DNA of 64,000 bases. Source: Novosphingobium piscinae. Lineage in GTDB: Bacteria > Pseudomonadota > Alphaproteobacteria > Sphingomonadales > Sphingomonadaceae. Of the stretch, positions 8,998 through 18,366 are shown piece after piece. The stretch lies in NCBI RefSeq assembly GCF_014230355.1, contig NZ_JACLAX010000007.1:62001-126000 (forward strand). The letters are read 5' to 3'. How positions within the stretch are numbered: position 1 is the stretch's first letter; every line of letters starts with the position of its first letter. Under the pieces are notes generated by a model, which was not told where the DNA came from, did no database searches, and was given only the letters and a program-made list of their open reading frames with translations. The translations under genes were made by a program, and so were the position numbers.

Positions 8998-10134
8998 ATG
9001 GAACTTTCAGCCTATCAGGCAGGGCGCCACGAAGCCCAGCTGGAATATCGCAGCTTCCTGCCCGATTCGATCAACCATGGCTGGACCATATCCGACCCTC
9101 AGGTGCTGCAGCTGCTGGGCCAGGCCGACCGCGCGCTGGGCGAGCTCAACGCGTTTGCTCAGCTGATCCCCGACATCGAATTCTTCATCCGCATGTATGT
9201 GGCCAAGGAAGCGACGCAATCGAGCCGGATCGAAGGCACCCAGACCAACATCGAAGACGCCTTCAAGGACGCTGAAGACCTCCTCCCCGAAGTGCGTGAC
9301 GACTGGAGCGAGGTCCAGAATTACATCCACGCCATCACTTTCGCCATCGAAAGCCTGGAGCGACTGCCGCTTTCCAACCGCTTGCTGCGCGACACCCACG
9401 CCATCCTGCTCGATGGCGTACGCGGGGAAACCAAGCGGCCCGGCGAATTCCGGATCAGCCAGAACTGGATCGGGGTAAGCCTGAAGAACGCGGCCTTTGT
9501 GCCGCCGCATCATGATCACGTTCCCGAACTGATGAGCGATCTCGAAAAGTTCCTGCACAACGCCGAGATCATGGTCCCGCCCCTGATCAAGATCGCCATC
9601 GCCCACTACCAGTTCGAGACGATCCACCCCTTCCTCGACGGCAACGGGCGACTGGGCCGCTTGATGATCTCGCTTTACCTGGCTTCGGAGAAGCTGCTGG
9701 TGAAGCCGGCCCTGTATCTCTCCGACTATTTCGAACGGAACAAGACCGCCTACGTCGACCACATGATGGCCGTGCGTCAGGGCAACCACATGCGCGAGTG
9801 GTTGATCTTCTTTCTCCATGGCGTGGAGGAAACCGCCCGGGCTTCGGCCAATGTGTTCAGGGCGATTCTGGCTCTCAAGGAACGCATCGAACGGGAGGTG
9901 CTGCCGCGCTTCAGCCATCGCCGCCAGGAAAATGCCCAGCAACTGATGCGCTACCTCTATGGACGGCCGGTCATTGATGTGAAGGCGGTCACCGGACTGC
10001 TATCGACGACGACCAATACTGCCGCATCACTCATCAATGATCTGGTAGAGCATGGCGTGCTTCTGGAAGTGACCGGCCAGAGGCGCAACCGGCTCTTCCT
10101 GTTCCACGATTATCTCGAACTCTTCCGAAAGTAG
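8998..10134 (+). CDS. Fic family protein (predicted AMP-transferase)
   Basis: Fic enzymes transfer AMP or related groups to hydroxyl side chains of target proteins. The 378-residue protein has an N-terminal Fic_N region, the inhibitory-helix motif SSRIEG at residues 75-80 and the complete catalytic motif HPFLDGNGRLGR at 210-221. The catalytic His and both motif Arg residues are present. The C-terminal ~80 residues look like a winged helix (VKAVTGLLSTTTNTAASLINDL), common in chromosomal Fic proteins. The inhibitory motif in the same chain suggests self-inhibited activity. It precedes the helicase gene by 4 bp and sits behind its own dyad-bearing gap, so it is part of the defence block and may be a regulator or an abortive-infection effector. 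Confidence 0.9.
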   Translation: MELSAYQAGRHEAQLEYRSFLPDSINHGWTISDPQVLQLLGQADRALGELNAFAQLIPDIEFFIRMYVAKEATQSSRIEGTQTNIEDAFKDAEDLLPEVRDDWSEVQNYIHAITFAIESLERLPLSNRLLRDTHAILLDGVRGETKRPGEFRISQNWIGVSLKNAAFVPPHHDHVPELMSDLEKFLHNAEIMVPPLIKIAIAHYQFETIHPFLDGNGRLGRLMISLYLASEKLLVKPALYLSDYFERNKTAYVDHMMAVRQGNHMREWLIFFLHGVEETARASANVFRAILALKERIEREVLPRFSHRRQENAQQLMRYLYGRPVIDVKAVTGLLSTTTNTAASLINDLVEHGVLLEVTGQRRNRLFLFHDYLELFRK

Positions 10135-10138
10135 CCGC

Positions 10139-12199
10139 ATGGCCGACGACAAGATCATTCCCACCGTTTCCTTCAAGACCGCGCACACCGGCGTGTCGGC
10201 CAAGTCGGACGAGCTGGGCATGCGCCCGATGCAGGCGCTCGTGTACGAGAAACGGGGCGAACAATACCTGCTGATCAAGTCGCCCCCGGCATCGGGCAAA
10301 TCGCGCGCCCTGATGTTCGTGGCGCTGGACAAGCTCAGCAATCAGGGCGTGCGCCAGGCCATCATCTGTGTGCCCGAACGCTCGATCGGCGCCAGCTTTG
10401 GTAGCGAACCGCTCAGCAAGTATGGCTTCCACGAGGACTGGGTGGTCGCGCCGCAGTGGAACCTGTGCAATGCCCCCGGAGCCGATGACCCCAAGGTTGC
10501 CAGATCCAAGGTCAAGGCAGTCGGCGAATTCCTCGCCAGCGACGAGCGGGTTCTGGTCTGCACCCATGCAACCTTCCGCTTTGCCTTCGATGAGCTGGGT
10601 CCCGAAGCCTTCGACAACCGCCTGATCGCGATCGATGAATTTCATCATGTTTCTGCCGATGCAGGCAACCGCCTGGGCGCTCAGTTGGCGCAGCTGATCG
10701 CGCGCGACAAGGCCCACATCGTCGCCATGACCGGCAGCTATTTCCGCGGCGATGCCATTCCGGTGCTGGCGCCCGAGGACGAAACGAAGTTCGAGACCGT
10801 CACCTATACCTACTATCAGCAGCTCAACGGCTACGAGTATCTCAAGACCCTCGACATCGGATACAGCTTCTACACCGGACCCTATACCGAGAAGATCTCT
10901 GCGCTGCTCGACCCGACAGTAAAGACGATCGTCCACATTCCCTCGGTCAATTCTCGCGAGAGCCTGAAGGACAAGCACCGCGAGGCCGAGGACATCATGA
11001 ACCACCTTGGCGACTGGCAAGGCGTCGACCCCGAGACTGGTTTTCACCTGATCCGCACCTCGGCCGGGGCAGTGATCAAAGTCGCCGACCTGGTCGATGA
11101 CGATCCGGCAAAGCGGGACCGCGTCGTCGCCGCGCTCAAATCTCCGAAGGCCCGCGAGGACCGCGATTTTGTTGATATCATCATCGCGCTCGGCATGGCC
11201 AAGGAGGGGTTCGACTGGATCTGGTGCGAGCATGCTCTGACCGTCGGCTATCGTTCAAGCCTCACTGAAATCATCCAGATCATCGGCCGCGCCACCCGCG
11301 ACGCACCGGGCAAGCTGCGCGCGCGTTTCACGAACCTGATCGCGGAACCGGCGGCGGACGATCCGCTCGTGGTCGATGCGATCAACGATTACCTCAAGGC
11401 CATCGCCGCAAGTCTCTTGATGGAACAGGTTCTGGCGCCGCGCTTCGATTTCACGCCCAAGGACGCGGGCCCCAAGCCCGGTTTCGATTATGGCGAGAAT
11501 GGCTACAAGGAAGGCGAGCTCAACATCGGCGTCAATGCCCAGGGGCAGATGCACTTCGAGATCAAGGGGCTCAAACTCCCCACCAGCATCGAGGCGACCC
11601 GCATCTGCCGGGAGGACCTCAACGAGGTCATCGCCGCCTTTGTACAGGAGAAGTCCATCGTCGAACGCGGCATGTTCGATCCCGATGTGGTGCCGGAGGA
11701 GCTGACCCAGCTGAAGATGGGCAAGATCATCCGCGAAAAGTTTCCCGAACTCAGCGAAGATGACCAGGAAGCGGTGCGTCAGCATGCTGTCGCCGCCATG
11801 ACGCTCACACAGCAAGCCAAGGCAGCGGTGCTCGATGACGGCAGTGGCGAACTCAAGGCAAGCACGGCATTTGTAGACGGCGTTCGCAAGTTCGCCCTGA
11901 GCGTGACCGACCTCGATATCGACCTCATCGACCGGGTGAATCCCTTCAGCGCGACATACGCGGTGCTGTCGAAGGCCATGGACGCCCAGACGCTTGTCCA
12001 GGTCCAGGCGGTGATCAATTCCAAGAAGGACAAGCTGACCTACGAGGATGCCCGTGCGCTTGCAGAACGGGCGTTGGAATTCAAACGGGAACGAGGCCGA
12101 CTGCCTTCGCTCACCTCGCAGGATGCATGGGAGCGCAAGATGGCTGAAGGCATCGCCTTTCTCCAGCGACACGCCACGAAGGCCGCCGGCAATGGCTGA
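10139..12199 (+). CDS. DEAD/DEAH-box superfamily 2 helicase
   Basis: The 686-residue protein has the Walker A SPPASGKS at residues 48-55, a DEFHH Walker B box at 166-170, the motif III-like VAMTGSY and the motif VI QIIGRATRD near 381-389. This gives a complete SF2 helicase core of about 430 residues. The C-terminal ~250 residues are not recognised. The gene starts 4 bp after fic and overlaps the GIY-YIG gene by 8 bp, so the three are translationally coupled. By analogy with type I, type III and DISARM-like systems, it would be the DNA translocase or unwinding part of a restriction complex whose methyltransferase is encoded at 6128-8851. No nuclease motif is visible in it. Confidence 0.85.
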   Translation: MADDKIIPTVSFKTAHTGVSAKSDELGMRPMQALVYEKRGEQYLLIKSPPASGKSRALMFVALDKLSNQGVRQAIICVPERSIGASFGSEPLSKYGFHEDWVVAPQWNLCNAPGADDPKVARSKVKAVGEFLASDERVLVCTHATFRFAFDELGPEAFDNRLIAIDEFHHVSADAGNRLGAQLAQLIARDKAHIVAMTGSYFRGDAIPVLAPEDETKFETVTYTYYQQLNGYEYLKTLDIGYSFYTGPYTEKISALLDPTVKTIVHIPSVNSRESLKDKHREAEDIMNHLGDWQGVDPETGFHLIRTSAGAVIKVADLVDDDPAKRDRVVAALKSPKAREDRDFVDIIIALGMAKEGFDWIWCEHALTVGYRSSLTEIIQIIGRATRDAPGKLRARFTNLIAEPAADDPLVVDAINDYLKAIAASLLMEQVLAPRFDFTPKDAGPKPGFDYGENGYKEGELNIGVNAQGQMHFEIKGLKLPTSIEATRICREDLNEVIAAFVQEKSIVERGMFDPDVVPEELTQLKMGKIIREKFPELSEDDQEAVRQHAVAAMTLTQQAKAAVLDDGSGELKASTAFVDGVRKFALSVTDLDIDLIDRVNPFSATYAVLSKAMDAQTLVQVQAVINSKKDKLTYEDARALAERALEFKRERGRLPSLTSQDAWERKMAEGIAFLQRHATKAAGNG

Positions 12200-13382
12200 A
12201 CTGAGCGATCTTGAACTTCTGGCGGAACTCGGTGTCGACCTGGCACAGGAGACGACGCGGTCGCTGACGCCGCTGCAGGAGCGCATCATCGCCGGTTTCG
12301 AGGATATCCAGCGGTTCGTGAGCGAACATGGCCGGCTACCGCAGCATGGCGAAGACCGGGATATCTTCGAACGTCTCTATGCTGTTCGTCTCGACCAGCT
12401 GCGCGCAATGCCCGAAGCACGGGAACTGCTGGCGCCGCTCGACCGCGACGGCATCCTCGACGCCGCAGCCGTGCCGGCAGCCTCGCCGGAAGGGCTTGAT
12501 GATGCCGCCTTGCTTTCGGAACTAGGAATTGCTGCGGATCCGGGCAGTGACATCACCCAGCTGCGCCATGTTGCCCCGCGTGCGGAGAAACGGTCGGCCG
12601 AGGAGATCGCCAACCGGGAACGCTGCGCCGATTTTACCGAATTCAGGCCCCTCTTCGATGCGGTCCAGGCGGACCTCGCGGCGGGCGCGCGTCAGGCCAA
12701 GGTCCTTGGCCAGTCCGAAGTCACCCTCGCGGAAATCCAGCCCGGAAATTTCTTCATCGTGGGGGGACAGCTGGCCTACATTGCCGCTTCCACAGAGGAA
12801 TTCGTTACCCAGTACGAACGGACTGACCGGCGGGTGCGGGTGATCTACGACAATGGCACCGAAGCGAGCGTGCTGTCGCGGTCGTTCCAGAAGGCGCTGT
12901 ACCGCGACGAATCGGCGCGGCGGATCACCGAACAACTGGCAGGACCGCTCTTCGGCAGCATTGCCGAGCCGGACGACCTCGAAAGCGGTACGATCTATGT
13001 CCTGCGCAGCAAATCGTCGCACCCGTTCGTCGATGAGCATCGCCAGTTGATCCACAAGATCGGCGTCACCGGACAACCGGTAGCCAGCAGGATTGCCAAC
13101 GCCCGCAATGATCCGACATTCCTGCTCGCAGACGTCGAGGTTGTGGCAGAGTACCGGCTTTACAATATCAACCGCTCCAAGCTCGAAGGGCTGATCCACC
13201 GCGCGCTGGCCCCCGCACGACTTGACCTTTCGGCCGGAGACCGGTTCGGCAAGACAGTTCAGCCGCGCGAGTGGTTCCTCGTACCCTTGAGCGCCATCGA
13301 CGAACTGGTCACGCGGATCAGTGACGGCTCGGTTACGAGCTTCCGCTATGATCGGGATCAGGCGCGCTTCGTTTCTGAATAG
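12192..13382 (+). CDS. GIY-YIG / T5orf172-type nuclease domain protein
   Basis: The frame is open from 12048, but the ATG at 12192 gives a protein beginning MAELSDLELL and an 8-bp overlap with the helicase, so I use it (396 aa). The C-terminal domain starts with TIYVLRS at about residue 267 and continues with HKIGVTGQPVASRIANAR and KLEGLIHRAL, the layout of T5orf172/Mug113-type GIY-YIG nucleases: a Y-x-(V/I) strand, K-I-G-x-T, an Arg and a helix Glu. The N-terminal ~250 residues are acidic and unrecognised and may bind the partner helicase. It is probably the cleavage subunit of the inserted defence block. Confidence 0.8.
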   Translation: MAELSDLELLAELGVDLAQETTRSLTPLQERIIAGFEDIQRFVSEHGRLPQHGEDRDIFERLYAVRLDQLRAMPEARELLAPLDRDGILDAAAVPAASPEGLDDAALLSELGIAADPGSDITQLRHVAPRAEKRSAEEIANRERCADFTEFRPLFDAVQADLAAGARQAKVLGQSEVTLAEIQPGNFFIVGGQLAYIAASTEEFVTQYERTDRRVRVIYDNGTEASVLSRSFQKALYRDESARRITEQLAGPLFGSIAEPDDLESGTIYVLRSKSSHPFVDEHRQLIHKIGVTGQPVASRIANARNDPTFLLADVEVVAEYRLYNINRSKLEGLIHRALAPARLDLSAGDRFGKTVQPREWFLVPLSAIDELVTRISDGSVTSFRYDRDQARFVSE

Positions 13383-13519
13383 CCTGTACGCCGTTTGCTT
13401 CTGTCCTTGCGCTAGCCTGCGACGGAGGCAAATTGCTGTTGCTCCCAAGTGATTTGATGCCCTTTTGATCCGCCTCGTCACGCGGGCCGGTTGTCGGTGC
13501 GCGCAATTGCGAGGCAGCG

Positions 13520-14503
13520 ATGAGCGTCATTCCGATCCGGTCCGAGGCAGCAACGCGCGGTGCGCGCATGCTCCGCACGGCGCTCGGCCCTGAAATCGGT
13601 GCCTGGCTGGAAGAGCCGGCGGTCATCGAAGTCATGCTCAATCCCGACGGACGACTCTGGGTCGATCGGCTCGGGCTTGGGATTGCCGATACGGGCGCGG
13701 TGCTGTCCGCCGCCGATGGCGAGCGGATCATCCGCCTTGTCGCGCATCATGTGGGCGCCGAGGTGCACTCAGGCGCACCACGGGTCTCGGCGGAATTGCC
13801 CGGGACGGGGGAGCGGTTCGAGGGGCTGTTGCCGCCGGTGGTGGCAGCGCCCAGCTTCGCGATCCGCAAGCCGGCAGGCGCGGTGTTCACTCTGGCGGAC
13901 TATGTCGCGGCCGGGATCATGCCGACGGCATTCGCCGATGCTCTTGCTGCCGCGGTCGCGGCGCGGGCCAATATCCTCGTCGCGGGCGGGACGTCGACCG
14001 GCAAAACGACGCTGACCAATGCGCTCCTCGCCGAGGTTGCCCGGACCGGCGACCGGGTGGTGCTGATCGAGGATACGCGCGAGCTGCAATGCGCCGCGCC
14101 CAATCTGGTGGCGCTGCGCACCAAGGATGGCGTGGCCTCGCTTTCGGATCTGGTCCGTTCGGCCCTGCGGCTGCGCCCCGACCGGATCCCCATCGGCGAG
14201 GTGCGCGGCGCCGAGGCGCTCGATCTCCTCAAGGCCTGGGGCACCGGCCATCCCGGCGGGGTCGGAACGATCCATGCCGGCTCTGCGCTCGGCACGCTGC
14301 GGCGGCTCGAGCAGTTGATCCAGGAAAGCGTGGTCACGGTGCCGCGCGCCCTCATTGCCGAGACCATCAATGTCATCGCCGTGCTCGTCCGCGACGGCAC
14401 CGGTCGCCGCCTCGCGGAACTGGTCCGCGTCGAAGGCCTCGATGCCGCAGGCGACTACCACCTCATCCCCCTTGTTCCCCCAACCGAAGGAGAATGCCCA
14501 TGA
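13520..14503 (+). CDS. trbB: Conjugal transfer ATPase TrbB (VirB11-like)
   Basis: The 327-residue protein has the Walker [13 protein letters not shown] near residues 154-165, an Asp box with [11 protein letters not shown], and the His box [15 protein letters not shown]. All are typical of hexameric VirB11/TrbB secretion ATPases that act at the inner face of the membrane. The length is normal. A 137-bp gap separates it from the GIY-YIG gene, so it may have its own promoter or be read from upstream. It is the first gene of the intact trb operon and its stop overlaps the trbC start (ATGA). Confidence 0.95.
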   Translation: MSVIPIRSEAATRGARMLRTALGPEIGAWLEEPAVIEVMLNPDGRLWVDRLGLGIADTGAVLSAADGERIIRLVAHHVGAEVHSGAPRVSAELPGTGERFEGLLPPVVAAPSFAIRKPAGAVFTLADYVAAGIMPTAFADALAAAVAARANILVAGGTSTGKTTLTNALLAEVARTGDRVVLIEDTRELQCAAPNLVALRTKDGVASLSDLVRSALRLRPDRIPIGEVRGAEALDLLKAWGTGHPGGVGTIHAGSALGTLRRLEQLIQESVVTVPRALIAETINVIAVLVRDGTGRRLAELVRVEGLDAAGDYHLIPLVPPTEGECP

Positions 14504-14832
14504 CCCACACCCTTGCCCGCGCCCGCAATGGCGCGTCCGCGATCATGCTCACTGCTGCCGCCGCCCTGGTCACGGTCATGCCGGCCCATGCCGCCGGCTC
14601 GTCCATGCCGTGGGAAGCCCCGCTCCAGTCGATCCTCGAATCGATCCAGGGGCCCGTCGCCAAGATCGTCGCGGTGATCATCATCATCGCCACCGGCCTC
14701 GCGCTTGCCTTCGGCGACACCTCCGGCGGTTTTCGGCGGCTGATTCAGATCGTCTTCGGCCTGTCGATCGCCTTTGCGGCCTCGTCCTTCTTCCTCTCGT
14801 TCTTCTCGTTCGGCGGCGGAGCGCTGGTCTGA
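14500..14832 (+). CDS. trbC: Conjugal transfer pilin TrbC (VirB2-like)
   Basis: I choose the ATG at 14500, which overlaps the trbB stop and lies 7 bp from the AAGGAGA at 14487-14493, over the ATG at 14494, which is too close to it. The 110-residue product has a signal peptide ending near AHA at about residue 31 and two hydrophobic segments (KIVAVIIIIATGLALAF and FGLSIAFAASSFFLSFF). This is the compact layout of VirB2/TrbC pilin precursors. The mature pilin would form the conjugative pilus. The stop overlaps the trbD start (TGATG). Confidence 0.92.
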   Translation: MTHTLARARNGASAIMLTAAAALVTVMPAHAAGSSMPWEAPLQSILESIQGPVAKIVAVIIIIATGLALAFGDTSGGFRRLIQIVFGLSIAFAASSFFLSFFSFGGGALV

Positions 14833-15107
14833 TGGAGACTCCGCCGCCTGGACTGCCGCTGGGTTACGTCGTGCCCGTCCACCGGGCGCTGACCGAGCAC
14901 ATCCTGCTCGGCGGCGCGCCGCGCGGCCTCGCGATCGCCAATGCGACGCTGGCCGGTGCGATCGGGCTTGGTCTGCGCCTGTGGATCGCCGGTCTCGTCC
15001 TCTTTGCGCTCGGCCACATGGTCGCAGTCTGGGCGGCCCGGCGCGATCCGCAATTCGTCGATGTCGCCCGGCGGCACCTGCGCTTCCCCAATTTCCTGAG
15101 GGTGTGA
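14832..15107 (+). CDS. trbD: Conjugal transfer protein TrbD (VirB3-like)
   Basis: The ATG at 14832 overlaps the trbC stop, so translation is coupled. The 91-residue product begins with the polar PPGLPLGYVVPVHRAL stretch typical of TrbD and then has two close membrane segments (residues ~35-68). VirB3/TrbD proteins are small inner-membrane parts of the secretion channel that work with the VirB4/TrbE ATPase, encoded next. Length and position fit. Confidence 0.92.
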   Translation: METPPPGLPLGYVVPVHRALTEHILLGGAPRGLAIANATLAGAIGLGLRLWIAGLVLFALGHMVAVWAARRDPQFVDVARRHLRFPNFLRV

Positions 15108-15113
15108 CGCTCC

Positions 15114-17579
15114 ATGTTCTCGCTTCGCGAATACCGGAACAAGGCTGACCGCCTCGCCGACTTCCTGCCCTGGGCGGCGCTGGTCGCGCCCGGCGTGGTG
15201 CTCAACAAGGACGGCAGCTTTCAGCGCTCTGCCCGCTTCCGGGGGCCCGATCTCGACAGCGCGACCCCTGCCGAGCTCATTGCGACCACTGCGCGTCTCA
15301 ATAGCGCGCTGCGCCGCCTCGGTTCGGGCTGGGCAATCTTCGTCGAAGCGGTGCGCCGCCCAGCGCAGGACTACCCGGAAAGCGACTTCCCCGATCCGGC
15401 CTCGGCCCTGGTCGAGCGTGAGCGCGCCGCCCAGTTTGCCGAGGAAGGCGCCCATTTCGAGAGCCGCTATTATCTGACGCTGCTGTGGATGCCGCCCGCC
15501 GAGGATGCCGCGCGGGCCGAGAGCTGGCTCTACGAAGGCAAGGCCCACAAGGGCGTACAGGCGCGTGAACTGCTGGAGCTGTTCAGCGATCGCACCGACC
15601 GGCTGCTGCGCCTCATCGAAGGTTTCGTGCCCGAAGCCGCCTGGCTGGGTGACAGTGAGACACTGACATACCTCCACAGCTGCATCTCGACCCGCAATCA
15701 TCGGGTGCGCGTCCCCGAGACGCCGATGCATCTCGATGCGCTGCTGGCCGACGAACCGTTGACCGGGGGTCTCGAACCCAGGCTCGGCCAAGCCCATCTG
15801 CGCACCCTGACCGTGGTCGGCTTTCCGAGTGCGACGTTCCCGGGCATCCTCGACGAGCTCAATTCGCAAGGCTTCGCTTACCGATGGTCGACCCGGGCGA
15901 TCATGCTCGACAAGACCGATGCGACGAAGCTGCTGGGCAAGATCCGCCGCCAGTGGTTCGCCAAGCGCAAGTCGGTTGCCGCGATCCTCAAGGAGGTCAT
16001 GACCAACGAGGCCTCGGCGCTGCTCGACAGCGACGCCTCGAACAAGGCCGCCGATGCCGATGCGGCGCTGCAGGAACTGGGCTCGGACCTTCAGGGCATG
16101 GCCTATGTCACGGCCACGGTCACCGTCTGGGACGAAGATGCCGCCATGGCGGCGGAAAAGCTCCGCCTCGTCGAAAAGGTCATCCAGGGCCGCGATTTTA
16201 CCGTGATCGTCGAGGGCATGAACGCGCTCGAAGCCTGGCTCGGCTCGCTGCCGGGCCATGTCTACGCCAATGTCCGCCAGCCCCCGATCTCGACCCTGAA
16301 CCTCGCCCACATGATCCCGCTCTCCGCAGTTTGGGCCGGGCCGGAATGGGACGCCCATTTCAGGGCGCCGCCGCTATTCTATGCCCGCACGGAAGGCTCG
16401 ACCCCGTTCCGCTTTGCGCTCCATGTCGGCGATGTCGGCCATGCGCTGATCGTCGGACCGACCGGAGCGGGCAAATCGGTCCTGCTCGCGCTGATGGCGC
16501 TGCAGTTCCGGCGGTATGACCGCGCGCAGATCTTCGCCTTCGATTTCGGGGGCTCGATCCGGGCGGCAGCGCTCGCCTGCGGCGGCGACTGGCAGGATCT
16601 CGGAACCAGTCTGGCAGGCGATGGCGCCGGCGCTGTCATGCTCCAGCCCCTTGCGCGGATCGACGAGCCTGCCGAGCGCAACTGGGCGGCGGAATGGCTC
16701 CAGGCGATCCTGACCGGCGAGGGCGTAACCGTCGATCCGGCGACCAAGGAGCATCTCTGGTCGGCCCTGACTTCGCTCTCGACCGCGCCGGTTGCCGAGC
16801 GCACGCTCACCGGTCTTGCCGTGCTGCTCCAGTCGCAGGCCCTGAAGCAGGCGCTCGCGCCCTATTGCATCGGCGGGCCCTTCGGGCGGCTCCTCGATGC
16901 CGAGGCCGAGCAGCTGGGCGAAGGCAAATTCCAGGCTTTCGAAACCGAAGGGCTGACCGGTTCGGCTGCCGCCCCTGCCGTGCTCTCCTACCTTTTCCAC
17001 CGCATCGAAGGCCGCCTTGATGGCTCGCCGACCCTCATCATCATCGACGAGGGCTGGCTGGTCCTCGATAGCCCGGCGTTCGCCGCCCAGCTGCGCGAGT
17101 GGCTCAAGACCCTGCGCAAGAAGAACGCGAGCGTCGTCTTTGCGACCCAGAGCCTTGCCGACATCGAAACCTCGGCGATCGCCCCCGCTATCATCGAGAG
17201 CTGCCCGACCCGCATCTTCCTGCCCAACGAGCGAGCGATCGAGCCGCAGATCCTCTCGGTCTACCGCCGGTTCGGCCTCAATGACCGGCAGATCGAGATC
17301 ATCGCCCGCGCGGCCCCCAAGCGCGACTATTACTGCCAGTCAGCCCGCGGCAACCGCCTGTTCGAACTGGGCCTCGGCGAGGTTGCACTCGCCTTTGCCG
17401 CCGCCTCCTCGAAGACCGACCAGCTGGTGATCAGCGAGCTGACCGAGACCCATGGCACCGCAGGTTTTGCCCGGGCCTGGCTCAGGCATCGCGGTCTCGC
17501 CTGGGCCGCCGACATGCTTCCCGCAGATCCTGTTTCCCCCGCCCGCAGCGATCAAGCTGTGGGCCAACCCAAGGAGTAG
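15114..17579 (+). CDS. trbE: Conjugal transfer ATPase TrbE (VirB4-like)
   Basis: The 821-residue protein is the large VirB4-type ATPase of the mating channel. It has an N-terminal CagE/TrbE region beginning FSLREYRNKADRLADFLPW, the Walker A GPTGAGKSVLL near residue 447 and a Walker B IIIDEGWLVLD near residue 642. A Q-rich sensor stretch (VVFATQSLADIE) follows. Length and domain order are normal, with no frameshift. The Shine-Dalgarno of trbJ (AAGGAG) lies immediately before its TAG stop. Confidence 0.95.
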   Translation: MFSLREYRNKADRLADFLPWAALVAPGVVLNKDGSFQRSARFRGPDLDSATPAELIATTARLNSALRRLGSGWAIFVEAVRRPAQDYPESDFPDPASALVERERAAQFAEEGAHFESRYYLTLLWMPPAEDAARAESWLYEGKAHKGVQARELLELFSDRTDRLLRLIEGFVPEAAWLGDSETLTYLHSCISTRNHRVRVPETPMHLDALLADEPLTGGLEPRLGQAHLRTLTVVGFPSATFPGILDELNSQGFAYRWSTRAIMLDKTDATKLLGKIRRQWFAKRKSVAAILKEVMTNEASALLDSDASNKAADADAALQELGSDLQGMAYVTATVTVWDEDAAMAAEKLRLVEKVIQGRDFTVIVEGMNALEAWLGSLPGHVYANVRQPPISTLNLAHMIPLSAVWAGPEWDAHFRAPPLFYARTEGSTPFRFALHVGDVGHALIVGPTGAGKSVLLALMALQFRRYDRAQIFAFDFGGSIRAAALACGGDWQDLGTSLAGDGAGAVMLQPLARIDEPAERNWAAEWLQAILTGEGVTVDPATKEHLWSALTSLSTAPVAERTLTGLAVLLQSQALKQALAPYCIGGPFGRLLDAEAEQLGEGKFQAFETEGLTGSAAAPAVLSYLFHRIEGRLDGSPTLIIIDEGWLVLDSPAFAAQLREWLKTLRKKNASVVFATQSLADIETSAIAPAIIESCPTRIFLPNERAIEPQILSVYRRFGLNDRQIEIIARAAPKRDYYCQSARGNRLFELGLGEVALAFAAASSKTDQLVISELTETHGTAGFARAWLRHRGLAWAADMLPADPVSPARSDQAVGQPKE

Positions 17580-17584
17580 TGCCC

Positions 17585-18361
17585 ATGAAATCGCCCCGTA
17601 AACCCCCGGGCCTCCGGCCGATCCTCGCGGCAGGCGCGGCTGTGCTGTCACTCGGTGCGGCCGCGATCATGCCCGCCCCGGCCCATGCCCAGTTCGGGTT
17701 CGGCGGGATCGTCTATGATCCCTCCAACTATGCCCAGAACGTGCTGACCGCAGCCCGCACTCTCGAGCAGATCAACAACCAGATCCGCATGCTGCAGAAT
17801 CAGGCAACGCAGCTCATCAACGAGGCACGCAACCTGCAGGCCCTGCCGCTGACCGTGCTCGAGCCGCTCCAGCAGCAGATCCGGCAGACCCAGCAGCTGC
17901 TGAGTAAAGCCCAGGGCATCGCCCATAATGTCGAGGCGATCGAGCGCGAGTTCGCCCGCAACTATTCGCCCGCCAGCCTGACCGGATCGCAGCGCGACAT
18001 GGTCCGCAACGCTCAAGAGCGCTGGCGCACCAGCGTCGGGGCCTTCGAGGATGCGCTCAAAGTACAGGCCGGAGCCGTGCAGAACATCGAAGGTGCCCGC
18101 ACCGCCGTGCAGAGCCTGGTCACTGCCAGCCAGTCGGCCACTGGCGCGCTTCAGGCAGCACAAGCCGGAAACCAGCTGCTCGCGCTGCAGTCGCAACAGC
18201 TCGCCGATCTCATCGCGACGATGGCGGCAATGAACCGGGCCCAGGCGCTCGATGCCGCCAATGAAGCTGCCGCCAAGGCCCAGGCCCGCGAGCAGCTGCG
18301 CCGCTTCGTGGCGCCGGGCCGCGGCTACGTGCCGGTGAGCACGAAGCTCTATCGGGACTGA
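17585..18361 (+). CDS. trbJ: Conjugal transfer protein TrbJ (VirB5-like)
   Basis: I use the ATG at 17585, 8 bp after AAGGAG at 17571-17576; a GTG at 17579 would add only two residues. The 258-residue protein has a long signal peptide ending at AHA near residue 37. The mature part starts QFGFGGIVYDPSNYAQN, a hallmark of TrbJ, followed by long coiled-coil-prone helices rich in Gln and Ala. TrbJ is the periplasmic, pilus-tip-associated VirB5-like component. Confidence 0.92.
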   Translation: MKSPRKPPGLRPILAAGAAVLSLGAAAIMPAPAHAQFGFGGIVYDPSNYAQNVLTAARTLEQINNQIRMLQNQATQLINEARNLQALPLTVLEPLQQQIRQTQQLLSKAQGIAHNVEAIEREFARNYSPASLTGSQRDMVRNAQERWRTSVGAFEDALKVQAGAVQNIEGARTAVQSLVTASQSATGALQAAQAGNQLLALQSQQLADLIATMAAMNRAQALDAANEAAAKAQAREQLRRFVAPGRGYVPVSTKLYRD

Positions 18362-18366
18362 ACGCC

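Noticed and set aside
10034..11233. 399-codon minus-strand frame opposite the helicase
   Set aside because: The helicase on the plus strand carries all core motifs; the antisense frame is a GC shadow.
6128..13382. Complete BREX or DISARM locus
   Set aside because: No PglZ, BrxC, BrxL, DrmA/B or DrmMI-type partner genes are present; only a methyltransferase, Fic, helicase and nuclease.
14745..16358. Long open frame antisense to trbC-trbE
   Set aside because: Frame is open only because of high GC; the plus strand encodes TrbD and TrbE with full motifs, and the antisense product has no recognisable domain.
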